Positions 53,706 through 63,991 of a stretch of DNA of 64,000 nucleotides are shown one piece after another. Position 1 is the first letter of the stretch, and the number at the start of each line of letters is the position of its first letter. Source of the stretch: CAVXJN01 sp963773585 (lineage in GTDB: Bacteria; Pseudomonadota; Gammaproteobacteria; JASBUN01); contig CAVZBR010000004.1 in NCBI GenBank assembly GCA_963773585.1, positions 1,207,152-1,271,151 of the forward strand, read 5' to 3'. A model generated the notes under the pieces. That model was not told the origin of the DNA. It was given only the letters and a program-made list of their open reading frames with translations, and made no database searches. Position numbers and translations under genes: made by a program.

Positions 53706-54875
53706 TCAGCCTGCTGCAGCGCGGGTGAAATGTTCCCGCTTGAAATTGTCGTTGACGCAGTCGAGCTGGTCCTTGCCCGTGAATTTGCATTTGATGATGG
53801 TTTGTTGTTTCCAGCCAAGCTTGGGAACATCGTCTTCGCTGTGACTGGTATTGTCCGGATCGTCCGGGCGTACGTACAGGACGTTGGTCCGGTAGGTTCC
53901 CATGAATTGGCCATCCTCACTGAAGCGGCCGAACTTCGCTTTCACCATGTAGTCGATTCGCGCGAATACATTGGTGCGTTTGAGACGTTCGGTTTCGCAG
54001 ACCACCGAGTCTCCCTCGATGCTGCATTTGTTCAGTTCCGATGGCATGTGCTTGGACGGTTCGCCCCCTGCATTTAGCCAATGCCCGGCCAACAAAAGCG
54101 CCTTGGTATCGACCTCCGCCGGTTGCTCCGGCTTGGCTTTTGCGACCGCAACCGCGACCGGCTCCGGCGTGTGTTTGGGGGCGGGTTTCGGCTCTGGCGT
54201 CGGTTCCGCTTTCGCCACCACTGCGGGCGCAGGTTTGGCCTCCACCTTCGCCACCGGTTTCGGTTTCGGGCGATTTTCGGCCGCTTTGGCGGCGGCTTCC
54301 CGGGCTGCGGCTTCCTTTGCCGCGACTTCGGTCGCTGCGGCCTCGCGCGCGGCACGGGCTTTTTCGGCGGCCTCTTCGGCGGCAATCAGTTCCTTGATCC
54401 GGCTCACCTCTGCTTTCGCCGGTACGTAGTTGTCGTCCGCGGCTTGGGACAGCCAATACAAGGCTTTGGTGCTGTCCTGAGCAACCCCGTTGCCATCCGC
54501 ATATAGCTCGCCGAGGTAGAACTGGGCAGGCGAATACTCATGCTGGGCGGAGCGGCGCAAGTATTTATAAGCCTTGCCATAATCGCGTTTCAGGCCTTTG
54601 CCTTCCAAGTACAGGTAACCCAGCTTGTAAAGGGCTTTGACGTGGTCCTGCTCAGCTGCTTTTTCAAACCAGGACGCGGCGGCGTCATAGTCGCGGGCGA
54701 CTTCGGTGCCGCGTAGATATGCGTTGCCGAGATTGTATTGGGCGTCCGCATCCCCTTTCTGGGCTTGTTCGGTCCACTGCTTGAAGCGGGCGTCGTACAA
54801 GGTGTCGACGCCGTAAGCGGCGGGCGCGACGACCGTGACCAGCAGCAATATGCCGAGGAGCGCTCTACTGTCCAT
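53706..54875 (-). CDS. Sel1-repeat protein with Ala/Pro-rich linker
   Basis: 389 residues from ATG 54875; the first longer-frame part (to 54941) is dropped because the signal peptide starts at MDSRALLG. Signal peptide (about 1-25), three to four Sel1 repeats (about 30-150: DADAQYNLGNAYLRGTEV, ALYKLGYLYLEGKG, PAQFYLGELYADGNGV), an Ala/Glu/Lys helical stretch (about 165-215), a Pro/Lys-rich linker (about 220-290) and a C-terminal domain with four Cys (about 290-385). It is exported, probably periplasmic, acting as a protein-interaction scaffold. Function unknown. Confidence 0.75.
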   Translation of the reverse strand: MDSRALLGILLLVTVVAPAAYGVDTLYDARFKQWTEQAQKGDADAQYNLGNAYLRGTEVARDYDAAASWFEKAAEQDHVKALYKLGYLYLEGKGLKRDYGKAYKYLRRSAQHEYSPAQFYLGELYADGNGVAQDSTKALYWLSQAADDNYVPAKAEVSRIKELIAAEEAAEKARAAREAAATEVAAKEAAAREAAAKAAENRPKPKPVAKVEAKPAPAVVAKAEPTPEPKPAPKHTPEPVAVAVAKAKPEQPAEVDTKALLLAGHWLNAGGEPSKHMPSELNKCSIEGDSVVCETERLKRTNVFARIDYMVKAKFGRFSEDGQFMGTYRTNVLYVRPDDPDNTSHSEDDVPKLGWKQQTIIKCKFTGKDQLDCVNDNFKREHFTRAAAG

Positions 54876-55051
54876 AAGCTCGTTCCATAATCTTGAGTTG
54901 AAGTTGGGTCTTCGTAATGGCAATAGCGGCGGTCTGCTCACATTCTTGAAATGCCGACCGTTTCTTTAGCGAAGCGTTATATTCGAAACAAGTCATGTAT
55001 GCTGCAATCGAGGCGCCGTAAGCCGCGACCCCGGTCTGATACACTTTCGCG

Positions 55052-56032
55052 ATGAACTACACCTACCGCATTTTGCAGACGCTCGCTGATGGCCGTTTTC
55101 ACAGTGGCGACGATCTCGGGCGCGGGCTGGGTATTTCCCGCAGCGCTGTGTGGAAATATATCCGCCGAATCGAAGCCTTGGGCCTGGAGGTGCATGCCGT
55201 GCGTGGCCGTGGCTATCGCCTGCAGGCCGCACTGGACCTGCTGGACGCGTCCGCCGTCGATGCGGCCCTTTCCCAGGAGATCCGCCCGCTGCTCGGCGGC
55301 CTGGTCGTTCACCCCGAGTTGGACTCGACCAACCGTTATCTACGCACGGCGCTTGACGACGATATGGCGTGCGGTTTCGCGTGTCTGGCGGAGCGTCAAA
55401 CCGGCGGTCGCGGTCGGCGTGGTCGCACCTGGGTCTCCCCGTTCGCGGCCAACCTTTATATGTCGGTGTATTGGCGATTTTCCGGCAGCGCTGCCGGTCT
55501 TGCGGGCCTGAGCCTGGCGATCGGTGTGGCGGTGGCACGGGCGCTGGCGGCGCTGGGAGTTGAGGACCTTGGGCTCAAGTGGCCCAACGATCTGGTTTGG
55601 CAACAGCGCAAGTTGGGGGGCATCTTGATCGAGTTGGCGGGAGAGGCGACCGGCCCGTGCGATGTTGTGGTCGGTGTCGGCATCAATGTCGACATGCCGG
55701 CGGCGAGCGGTGCGCTCGTGGAGCAGCCGTGGACCGATTTGCGCAATGCGCTCGGGCCCGGCTGCCCGACTCGCAATCAACTGGCGGCGATGGTGCTGGG
55801 ATCAATTCTCGCGGGTCTTGCCGAGTATGAGCGCTGCGGCCTGGAGGCATTCATTCCGGAATGGCGTGTGCGCGATGTGGCCGCGGGCTGCGACGTCGAA
55901 TTGCATTTGCCCCAGCGGCGAATCGCAGGTACCGCTCTCGGCGTAGATGCATCCGGTGCACTCCTGGTGCGAAGCGGTGATGACACGCTTCGATTCGCTT
56001 CCGGCGAGGTCAGTTTGCGGTTGCCGACATGA
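55052..56032 (+). CDS. birA: Biotin-[acetyl-CoA-carboxylase] ligase / biotin operon repressor
   Basis: 326 residues. An N-terminal winged HTH (about 3-60; GDDLGRGLGISRSAVWKYIRRIEALG in part) makes it a bifunctional BirA. The catalytic domain has LDSTNRYL, the biotinyl-adenylate loop GGRGRRGRTWVS, LKWPNDLVWQQRKLGGILIE and the GIGINV-like VGVGINVDM. The C-terminal SH3-like domain covers about 275-325. It activates biotin and attaches it to BCCP. Its stop overlaps the coaX start by 4 bases. Confidence 0.95.
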   Translation: MNYTYRILQTLADGRFHSGDDLGRGLGISRSAVWKYIRRIEALGLEVHAVRGRGYRLQAALDLLDASAVDAALSQEIRPLLGGLVVHPELDSTNRYLRTALDDDMACGFACLAERQTGGRGRRGRTWVSPFAANLYMSVYWRFSGSAAGLAGLSLAIGVAVARALAALGVEDLGLKWPNDLVWQQRKLGGILIELAGEATGPCDVVVGVGINVDMPAASGALVEQPWTDLRNALGPGCPTRNQLAAMVLGSILAGLAEYERCGLEAFIPEWRVRDVAAGCDVELHLPQRRIAGTALGVDASGALLVRSGDDTLRFASGEVSLRLPT

Positions 56033-56784
56033 CGTTATTGGTGGACGTCGGCAATACGGCTTTGAAATGGGCCCTCCTGGAAGATGAGGCTTTGGTCCTG
56101 CGCGGGCGGCTGAACGTCACCGAATTGAGCAGCGATGCCGCGCTGGAACAGCAGTGGGCCGTGCTTGCACCGCCGCGCCGCGTCTTGATCGCCAGCGTCG
56201 CGGCAACGCCGGTGACGGAACAGATTTCAACCTGGTGCCGTGAGCGTTGGCAGTCGGAGATCCTGACCGTCCAGGCGCAGGCCGATAGCTTTGGTGTGCG
56301 CAATGCCTATCGCGACCCCGGTCGTCTCGGGGTGGATCGCTGGCTGGCAATGGTGGCGGCTCGGGCCCGCGGCTCGGCGGCCGCCTGTGTAGTGGATTGC
56401 GGTAGTGCGGTTACGGTGGACGTGCTTGACAAGGAAGGCGGGCACCTCGGCGGGTTGATCGTGCCGGGTCTCGAAATGATGAAAGTCAGCCTTGGTAGTT
56501 GCGCACAGATTTCGCTCGATAGCGACGCCGATCAGGCAATTTCCTTATTGGCGCGCGACACGCACAACGCCGTACGCGGTGGTACGTTGTACGCGATAGT
56601 GGCGTTCATCGATCGCGTAGTTGCAGATGTAGGCGGTGAACTGCGTTCACCGATGCGGTATTTGATTACCGGTGGCGATGCGTCGAGCATGTTGAGCTTG
56701 TTGCGGCATCCGTTCGAGTACGCACCAGACCTGGTATTGGAGGGCTTGGCGGTCGTGTCACGAGGGGTCGTATGCGCATCTTGA
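56029..56784 (+). CDS. coaX: Type III pantothenate kinase
   Basis: 251 residues. ASKHA-fold kinase starting coenzyme A synthesis by phosphorylating pantothenate. Motifs are LLVDVGNTALKWALLE (phosphate loop, Asp), PGRLGVDRWLAMVAARAR, VDCGSAVTVDVLD, GGLIVPGLEMM and YLITGGDAS. It overlaps birA by 4 bases and the SPOR-like gene by 13, so the three form one operon; birA-coaX-SPOR is a frequent order. Confidence 0.95.
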   Translation: MTLLVDVGNTALKWALLEDEALVLRGRLNVTELSSDAALEQQWAVLAPPRRVLIASVAATPVTEQISTWCRERWQSEILTVQAQADSFGVRNAYRDPGRLGVDRWLAMVAARARGSAAACVVDCGSAVTVDVLDKEGGHLGGLIVPGLEMMKVSLGSCAQISLDSDADQAISLLARDTHNAVRGGTLYAIVAFIDRVVADVGGELRSPMRYLITGGDASSMLSLLRHPFEYAPDLVLEGLAVVSRGVVCAS

Positions 56785-57557
56785 TCGCCGCCGTACTGTT
56801 GTTCTTCAATCTCGCGTTCGCCTTGTGGATGATTCACGGGAGCGGTCAGCCGCGCCGCACCGTGGTGCCGGCGACCGATCCCGGCATCGCCTCCCTGACC
56901 CTGCTCTCCGAGCGTGAACCGGCAACGACGTCGGCCGGCGGACGTTCCGCTCCGGGTACGGCGCACATTGAGCCCTCCCCGAAACGCGAGGAAATTCCTA
57001 CGGCGAACGATGGGAGTGGCGCCGCAGAGCAAGCGCAGCTGGCAGCGCAAGATGAAACTCCGGATCAGAAAACCGAGCCGCCGCTGCCGCGGCAGTGCCG
57101 CGCTATCGGGATTTTCCCTGACCGTCGGACCGCGCGCGCAGAGGCCGAACGCTTGCCTGCGGAAGTCGGTGAGATACACGTAGTGGAAACGACTGTCATC
57201 GAGCGGCGCTACTGGGTGTATCTGCCGCCGTTCGTGAGTCGCTCCGCGGCGTTCGAGGGGGAGCGCGAACTACGGCGCAAAGGCATAGACGACCTGCAGG
57301 TATTGGCCGGTGATGAAAAGCAAAACGCCATTTCGCTCGGTTTATATCGGGATCTGGCCGTCGCCGAACGCCGGTTGCGGCAGTTGCGCGGGCTGGGGTA
57401 TGCGCCCGAGATGGACCTCATCGAACGCAGCCGACCGTACTTCTGGATCGAAGTGCCGATCCGGGCGGACGCGCCGAGTCGGCCAGCGTGGTTGAATCAA
57501 TTGGCGGGCTCGGACCTGCAGGTGGAGGTGCGGACTTGTAGCGATCGTATGCCTTAA
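56772..57557 (+). CDS. SPOR-like membrane protein
   Basis: 261 residues. An N-terminal membrane helix (about 3-22) is followed by a disordered Pro/Ser/Glu linker (about 25-110) and a C-terminal region (about 112-240) with two repeats of a SPOR-like fold: YWVYLPPFVSRSAAFEGERELRRKGIDDLQV, then SLGLYRDLAVAERRLRQLRGLGY (given here in parts). SPOR domains bind septal peptidoglycan denuded of stem peptides. It is likely periplasmic and anchored at the inner membrane. It overlaps coaX. A C-terminal Cys is odd for this family. Confidence 0.75.
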   Translation: MRILIAAVLLFFNLAFALWMIHGSGQPRRTVVPATDPGIASLTLLSEREPATTSAGGRSAPGTAHIEPSPKREEIPTANDGSGAAEQAQLAAQDETPDQKTEPPLPRQCRAIGIFPDRRTARAEAERLPAEVGEIHVVETTVIERRYWVYLPPFVSRSAAFEGERELRRKGIDDLQVLAGDEKQNAISLGLYRDLAVAERRLRQLRGLGYAPEMDLIERSRPYFWIEVPIRADAPSRPAWLNQLAGSDLQVEVRTCSDRMP

Positions 57558-57563
57558 AGCAAA

Positions 57564-57592
57564 TTGTGTTGCGCGCGCCGATTCCCTACAAT
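57564..57592 (+). promoter_or_regulatory. Promoter of tRNA-Thr(TGT)
   Basis: TTGTGT, a 17-base spacer and TACAAT, followed by a CCGCCC discriminator. It lies 31 bases before the tRNA. Confidence 0.7.
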
Positions 57593-57622
57593 CCGCCCAT
57601 TCTCCAGCAAGCTTGAAACGCC

Positions 57623-57698
57623 GCCGGCATAGCACAATTGGTAGTGCAACTGATTTGTAATCAGTAGGTTGGGGGTTCAAGTCCCTCTGCCGGCACCA
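57623..57698 (+). tRNA. tRNA-Thr(TGT)
   Basis: 76-base cloverleaf with acceptor GCCGGCA/TGCCGGC, encoded CCA and anticodon loop TTTGTAA. In E. coli the corresponding gene thrU begins the thrU-tyrU-glyT-thrT-tufB operon; here it is split from the rest by ugd. Confidence 0.97.
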
Positions 57699-57716
57699 AC
57701 TTCGGGCGCGCCGGCT

Positions 57717-59054
57717 TCAGTCTGCGATCCGTTCGCCCCGGCCGATGGCGTAATAGACAAAGCCCAATTCGGTCATCGCCTGGGGTTCGTACAGATTGCG
57801 CCCGTCGAACACCACCGGTTCCTTGAGCGTTTCTTTGAGTTCAAAGAAGTCCGGGCTGCGGAACTGGTTCCATTCCGTCATTACGACCAGCGCATCGCTG
57901 CCCTGCAGGGTATCTTCCAGCGAGCTGCACAGTGTCAGGTCGGAACGCTCGCCATAGATGCGGCGCGCTTCATCCATCGCTTCCGGATCGTAGGCGCGGA
58001 CCCGCGCGCCTGCCTGCCACAGGGCTTCCATCAGGGTGCGGCTGGGTGCTTCGCGCATGTCGTCGGTATTGGGCTTGAACGCCAGACCCCATACGGCGAA
58101 GGTGCGCCCGGTGAGTTGTTCCCCATAATGGCTGCGAATTTTTGCGAACAGTACGTGCTTTTGCCGGTCGTTGACGGTTTCCACTGCCTGCAACAGCGAC
58201 GCCGCATATCCGACATCCCGCGCGGTGCGTTCCAACGCCTTGACATCTTTAGGAAAACAGGACCCGCCGTAGCCGCAACCGGGATAGATGAAATGATACC
58301 CGATCCGGGGGTCGGAGCCGATGCCGATGCGCACCTGTTCGATATCGGCGTCGAGGCGTTCAGCCAGGCCGGCCAGCTCGTTCATGAAACTGATTTTGGT
58401 GGCCAACATGGCGTTGGCGGCATATTTGGTCAATTCCGCCGACCGCACGTCCATTACGATAAGCCGGTCATGGTTGCGGTTGAAGGGTGCATACAGGCGA
58501 CGCAACCATTCCGCGCTTTCATCGGAATCCGCGCCGATGACGATGCGCGCCGGGCGCATGAAATCGTTGACTGCATCGCCTTCCTTGAGGAATTCCGGGT
58601 TCGACACGACATCGAAGCTGATGTCGGCGCCCCGCGCGGCCATGGCTTCCCGCAATGCGCTGCGCACCTTGTCTGCGGTGCCGACCGGCACCGTGGACTT
58701 GTCGACGACGATCCGATGCTCGCGGATATGCTCGCCGATGGTTCGAGCCACCGCCAGAACATGCTGCAAGTCCGCCGAACCGTCTTCGTCCGGTGGCGTT
58801 CCGACAGCGATGAACTGAAACATGCCGTGAGCGACGCCAGCGGCGAGGTCGGTGCTGAAGCGAAGGCGGCCCTGAGCGGCATTGTCGCGCACCATATCCT
58901 CAAGTCCGGGCTCGAAAATCGGAAGTTCGCCGTTGTTGAGGCGGTCGATTTTGCCCTGATCGATGTCGACGCACAGGACCTGGTTGCCCACCTGCGCCAG
59001 GCAGGCTCCCGTCACCAGACCCACGTAGCCCGAGCCGTAAACCGTCACTTTCAC
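57717..59054 (-). CDS. ugd: UDP-glucose 6-dehydrogenase
   Basis: 445 residues. N-terminal Rossmann GSGYVGLVTGACLAQVGNQV, the central helix and LSNPEFLKEG-like VVSNPEFLKEGDAV, the catalytic Cys in GYGGSCFPKDV, and KPNTDDMREAPS in the C-terminal domain. It makes UDP-glucuronate for exopolysaccharide or lipopolysaccharide. The gene is on the opposite strand, inserted between tRNA-Thr(TGT) and tRNA-Tyr, and ends 18 bases from the first tRNA. Its codon use looks like the rest of the window, so the insertion may be old. Confidence 0.95.
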   Translation of the reverse strand: MKVTVYGSGYVGLVTGACLAQVGNQVLCVDIDQGKIDRLNNGELPIFEPGLEDMVRDNAAQGRLRFSTDLAAGVAHGMFQFIAVGTPPDEDGSADLQHVLAVARTIGEHIREHRIVVDKSTVPVGTADKVRSALREAMAARGADISFDVVSNPEFLKEGDAVNDFMRPARIVIGADSDESAEWLRRLYAPFNRNHDRLIVMDVRSAELTKYAANAMLATKISFMNELAGLAERLDADIEQVRIGIGSDPRIGYHFIYPGCGYGGSCFPKDVKALERTARDVGYAASLLQAVETVNDRQKHVLFAKIRSHYGEQLTGRTFAVWGLAFKPNTDDMREAPSRTLMEALWQAGARVRAYDPEAMDEARRIYGERSDLTLCSSLEDTLQGSDALVVMTEWNQFRSPDFFELKETLKEPVVFDGRNLYEPQAMTELGFVYYAIGRGERIAD

Positions 59055-59225
59055 TGTCGATTCCTCAATTGCATACGGGTTCTATACCGAGCCGGTCTCG
59101 GCGCGGCAACCATACCAGAGCCGGGGCGTAGCGTCATCCGGACGCGGCCCTTGGCATGCTCGAGCCGACAACATCATTTATACTTCCCGGCCCCGGGAGG
59201 GCTGTCGATTTGGCGACGACCACGG

Positions 59226-59254
59226 TTGACAGGGGTCAGCGCGTTCCGCAAAAT
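59226..59254 (+). promoter_or_regulatory. Promoter of the tRNA-Tyr/tRNA-Gly/tRNA-Thr/tuf unit
   Basis: Perfect TTGACA, a 17-base spacer and CAAAAT, 19 bases before tRNA-Tyr. It would replace the promoter lost when ugd separated the cluster from tRNA-Thr(TGT). Confidence 0.6.
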
Positions 59255-59272
59255 ACGCAGCTTGCGTTTTGC

Positions 59273-59357
59273 GGAGGGGTTCCCGAGCGGCCAAAGGGAT
59301 CAGACTGTAAATCTGACGGCTCAGCCTTCGGAGGTTCGAATCCTCCCCCCTCCACCA
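59273..59357 (+). tRNA. tRNA-Tyr(GTA)
   Basis: 85-base class II tRNA with a long variable arm, acceptor GGAGGGG/CCCCTCC, encoded CCA and anticodon loop CTGTAAA. Confidence 0.97.
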
Positions 59358-59424
59358 GCACGATTTTCTGGAAGACGGGTTCCGGGCCTGTGGGACCGAA
59401 CCCCGACCGCGTCTTCGGGTTCAG

Positions 59425-59498
<74 letters not shown>

Positions 59499-59587
59499 TT
59501 GGTAGAAACAGTTTGTGCAGGGCTAGGGCAGTAGCTGCATGCGCACCGCACGTAATCGGTACGCGCGCGCTCCCGGTAGTGAAGCGT

Positions 59588-59663
<76 letters not shown>

Positions 59664-59745
59664 CATCAGTTTTAGAAAAATGAACGTCGGCACAGGCCTG
59701 CCCGGGCCTCGATTGATAGAGTAAGCGAAATCTGGAGGTCGTCCC

Positions 59746-60936
<1,191 letters not shown>

Positions 60937-60990
60937 TTATCGAGTAAATAGATACGGGGCGGAATTGAATTCTGTCCCCGTACATTAGAT

Positions 60991-61066
60991 AGGCCAGTAG
61001 CTCAATTGGCAGAGCGGCGGTCTCCAAAACCGCAGGTTGGGGGTTCGATTCCCTCCTGGCCTGCCA
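60991..61066 (+). tRNA. tRNA-Trp(CCA)
   Basis: 76-base tRNA with acceptor AGGCCAG/CTGGCCT, discriminator G, encoded CCA and anticodon loop CTCCAAA. Between tuf and secE, as in many gammaproteobacteria. Confidence 0.97.
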
Positions 61067-61131
61067 TTTTTATTTTTTGAGGTTCGCGCAGGCCGGAGTG
61101 GTGAGTTTGCGGAGTTCTCGTTAGAGCGGAT

Positions 61132-61509
61132 ATGAATTCGAAGGCAGAAACGCAAGGCTCGGTACTGGATACGGCGAAGCTCACGATCGCGTTTTTGCTG
61201 GTTCTGGCCGGCGCGATTGGATTCAATTATTACAGCGGTCAATCGCTTCTGCTGCGGGTGATCGCCATGATTGTCGTCGCCGCTGTCGCACTCGGTATTG
61301 CGTTGGCCACGGCTCGAGGGCGTCGGACCATTGGCTTCGTCAAGGATGCGCGCACCGAAGTGCGCAAAGTCGTCTGGCCGACGCGCAATGAAACGCTGCA
61401 GACCACTTTGATCGTCATGATCATGGTCGTGTTGGTGGGAATCCTGCTTTGGATCATGGATTCATTCTTGTTATGGGCGGTCAAGCTGTTGACCGGTCAG
61501 GGAGACTGA
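61132..61509 (+). CDS. secE: Preprotein translocase subunit SecE
   Basis: 125 residues with three predicted membrane helices (about 15-35, 40-60, 95-118), the three-helix form of gammaproteobacteria. The conserved cytosolic hinge EVRKVVWPTRNETLQTTLIV lies before the last helix. Part of SecYEG. nusG follows after 3 bases. Confidence 0.95.
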   Translation: MNSKAETQGSVLDTAKLTIAFLLVLAGAIGFNYYSGQSLLLRVIAMIVVAAVALGIALATARGRRTIGFVKDARTEVRKVVWPTRNETLQTTLIVMIMVVLVGILLWIMDSFLLWAVKLLTGQGD

Positions 61510-61512
61510 TCG

Positions 61513-62046
61513 ATGGCGATGCGATGGTACGTGGTGCACGCCTACTCCGGGTTCGAGAACCAGGTCAAACGCATGCTGATCGAGCGCGTCAAGCGGTTCA
61601 GCATGGAAGACCAGTTCGGTGAAATCCTGGTGCCTACCGAAGAAGTGGTAGAGATGCGTGAAGGCCAGCAGCGCAAGAGCGAGCGCAAGTTTTTTCCGGG
61701 ATATGTGCTTGTGCAGATGGATATGAGCGATGACACCTGGCACTTGGTGAAGGATACGCCCAAGGTCATGGGGTTCATCGGTGGCACCAGTGACCGGCCG
61801 GCGCCGATCTCCGACAAGGAGGCCGACGCCATTTTGCAACGGGTGCAGGAAGGTGCGGAGAAGCCGCGGCCCAAAGTGCTGTTCGAGCCTGGCGAAGTGG
61901 TACGGGTCACCGATGGTCCGTTCAATGACTTCAATGGTGTTGTTGAAGAGGTCAATTACGAAAAGAGCCGCCTGCGCGTCGCGGTATTGATTTTCGGCCG
62001 CTCGACACCTGTGGAACTCGATTTCGGGCAGGTGGAAAAAGGTTAA
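61513..62046 (+). CDS. nusG: Transcription termination/antitermination factor NusG
   Basis: 177 residues. N-terminal NGN domain (about 3-115: WYVVHAYSGFENQVK, FPGYVLVQMDM, HLVKDTPKVMGFIGG) and C-terminal KOW domain (about 125-177: FEPGEVVRVTDGPFNDFNG). It couples RNA polymerase to Rho and to the ribosome. Confidence 0.97.
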   Translation: MAMRWYVVHAYSGFENQVKRMLIERVKRFSMEDQFGEILVPTEEVVEMREGQQRKSERKFFPGYVLVQMDMSDDTWHLVKDTPKVMGFIGGTSDRPAPISDKEADAILQRVQEGAEKPRPKVLFEPGEVVRVTDGPFNDFNGVVEEVNYEKSRLRVAVLIFGRSTPVELDFGQVEKG

Positions 62047-62127
62047 TCGGCGCATCGCGGCGGAAACGTCGTAGTGCGTATTGTCGATCGGGGAGCCTAA
62101 CGGCGTTTGCACCCACAGGAGTGAGTA

Positions 62128-62559
62128 ATGGCGAAGAAAGTCCAGGCTTATATCAAGCTTCAGGTCGCCGCCGGCCAAGCCAATCCCAGTCCGCCCGTCG
62201 GACCGGCGCTTGGTCAGCACGGCGTCAATATTATGGAGTTCTGCAAGGCGTTCAATGCGCAAACGCAGAACGTCGAGCAGGGTATGCCCTTGCCGGTGGT
62301 GATCACGGTTTACAGCGACCGTAGCTTCACCTTTATCACCAAAACCCCTCCGGCCGCCGTGCTGCTGAAGAAGGCGGCGGGAATCCCCAAGGGCAGCGCG
62401 ACGCCCAACAGTAATAAGGTCGGCAAGGTTACCCGCGCACAGCTCGAAGAGATCGCCAAGACCAAGGAGCCCGATCTCAATGCGGCGGATCTCGAGGCCG
62501 CGGTGCGCACCATCGCCGGTAGCGCTCGCAGCATGGGCCTTGAAGTGGAGGGTTTGTGA
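62128..62559 (+). CDS. rplK: 50S ribosomal protein L11
   Basis: 143 residues, start ATG 62128. Signature KLQVAAGQANPSPPVGPALGQHGVNIMEFCKAFN (in parts) and the C-terminal RNA-binding RSMGLEVEG. Binds the GTPase-associated region of 23S. The 81 bases upstream, with GGGGAGCC at 62089, may include an L1-binding leader as in E. coli. Confidence 0.98.
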   Translation: MAKKVQAYIKLQVAAGQANPSPPVGPALGQHGVNIMEFCKAFNAQTQNVEQGMPLPVVITVYSDRSFTFITKTPPAAVLLKKAAGIPKGSATPNSNKVGKVTRAQLEEIAKTKEPDLNAADLEAAVRTIAGSARSMGLEVEGL

Positions 62560-62560
62560 C

Positions 62561-63256
62561 ATGGCGAAACTGAGCAAGAAGCAAAAAGCCATTCGCGAAA
62601 AAGTCGCACCGGGCAAGCAGTTCACCGTTGACGAGGCGCTGGCGCTGTTGAAAGACATGCCGCGGGCGAAGTTTCTCGAATCCGTTGACGTAAGCATCAA
62701 TCTGGGTGTCGACCCCCGGAAGTCGGATCAGGTCGTGCGCGGCTCCAGCGTATTGCCCAACGGCACCGGTAAGACGGTACGAGTTGCGGTATTCGCCCAG
62801 GGCGACAATGCTGACAAGGCGAAAGAAGCCGGTGCCGATGTGGTGGGTTTCGACGATCTGGCGGATCAGGTCAAGGGCGGCACCATCGATTTCGATGTCT
62901 GCATTGCGACCCCGGACGCCATGCGCGTGGTCGGACAATTGGGCCAGATTCTCGGTCCGCGCGGCTTGATGCCGAACCCGAAAGTGGGAACGGTGACCGC
63001 CGATGTCGCCACTGCAGTCAAGAATGCAAAGGGCGGCCAAGTGCGCTACCGCACCGACAAAGCTGGCATTATTCACGCTTCCATCGGCAAAGTGGAATTC
63101 AATGTCGATGCCCTGCGCCAGAATCTCGAAGCGCTGTTGGCCGACTTGAACAAGGCCAAGCCGTCAACGGCCAAGGGCATTTATGTACAGAAGGTGACGG
63201 TTTCCTCGACCATGGGTCCAGGGATTCCGGTGGATCGCAACAGCCTGCCGCTCTAA
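62561..63256 (+). CDS. rplA: 50S ribosomal protein L1
   Basis: 231 residues from ATG 62561, one base after the rplK stop. L1 motifs are KAIREKVAPGKQFTVDEAL, DPRKSDQVVRGS, LGPRGLMPNPKVGTVT and KVTVSSTMGPGI. It binds the L1 stalk and represses translation of rplK-rplA in E. coli. Confidence 0.98.
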   Translation: MAKLSKKQKAIREKVAPGKQFTVDEALALLKDMPRAKFLESVDVSINLGVDPRKSDQVVRGSSVLPNGTGKTVRVAVFAQGDNADKAKEAGADVVGFDDLADQVKGGTIDFDVCIATPDAMRVVGQLGQILGPRGLMPNPKVGTVTADVATAVKNAKGGQVRYRTDKAGIIHASIGKVEFNVDALRQNLEALLADLNKAKPSTAKGIYVQKVTVSSTMGPGIPVDRNSLPL

Positions 63257-63460
63257 CGCGGTCGGCTTGCGACAGAACTTTGGGCTGCCGTTCGCCGGTA
63301 GTCGTCAAAGACCGCAGGGGTGCTGAAAGGCACTTAATCGACGCGAGTTCACCCTGCGCAGACGGTGTAGCCCTGACAGGATATGACCTGGAAGGCCGCC
63401 GTAATGGTGGAATGTCTGCAGTGCGACATTCCGTGGCAAAGCCGCTTCCAGGAGGTATAC
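63257..63460 (+). promoter_or_regulatory. L10 leader (rplJ autoregulatory mRNA structure)
   Basis: Between rplA and rplJ, CCTGGAAG (63387-63394) pairs with CTTCCAGG (63445-63452) next to the rplJ ribosome site GGAGG, and GGAATGTC (63409-63416) pairs with GACATTCC (63425-63432) inside. This matches the L10(L12)4 leader arrangement that lets excess L10 block its own translation. Confidence 0.75.
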
Positions 63461-63991
63461 ATGAGCCTGACGCTGGAACAAAAGAAAGCCGTAGTCGCAG
63501 AGGTGGCCGAAATCGCGAAGGTGGCCCACTCGGCGGTGGCGGCGGAGTATCGCGGCTTGACGGTCGGTGAATTGACCGAGTTGCGCGCTAAGGCGCGCAA
63601 CGAAGGTGTCTATGTCCGGGTGGTCAAGAATTCCTTGGCCCGACGTGCCGTAGAAGGAACCGAGTTCGAGTGCATGACCCAGGGCTTCGTGGGACCGCTG
63701 ATGTTGGCGTTCTCCCAGGAAGATCCGGGCTCGGCGGCACGAGTGGTCAAAGACTTCGCCAAAGGGCACGACAAGCTCGTGGTCAAGATGTTGTCCGTCG
63801 GCGGTCAGCTGCTGGGCGCATCGGAGCTCGATCGATTGGCATCTCTGCCGACCCGCGACCAGGCCATCAGTTTGCTGATGGCTGTGATGAAGGCGCCGCT
63901 CGACAAGTTCGCGCGCACCCTCAACGAGGTTCCGGGCAAGATGGTTCGCACCGTCGCCGCCATTCGCGATCAGAAACAAACTGCCGCGTGA
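63461..63991 (+). CDS. rplJ: 50S ribosomal protein L10
   Basis: 176 residues from ATG 63461 with CCAGGAGG upstream. N-terminal LTLEQKKAVVAEVAEIAKVAHSAV and YRGLTVGELTELRAKAR are typical; the C-terminal helix (about 135-176) binds L7/L12 dimers. Start of the rplJL unit; rplL should begin just beyond the window. Confidence 0.98.
   Translation: MSLTLEQKKAVVAEVAEIAKVAHSAVAAEYRGLTVGELTELRAKARNEGVYVRVVKNSLARRAVEGTEFECMTQGFVGPLMLAFSQEDPGSAARVVKDFAKGHDKLVVKMLSVGGQLLGASELDRLASLPTRDQAISLLMAVMKAPLDKFARTLNEVPGKMVRTVAAIRDQKQTAA

Noticed and set aside
61471..62700. 409-codon minus-strand frame opposite nusG, rplK and rplA
   Set aside because: Antisense to three conserved translation genes; the ribosomal genes have strong codon bias that leaves the reverse frame open.
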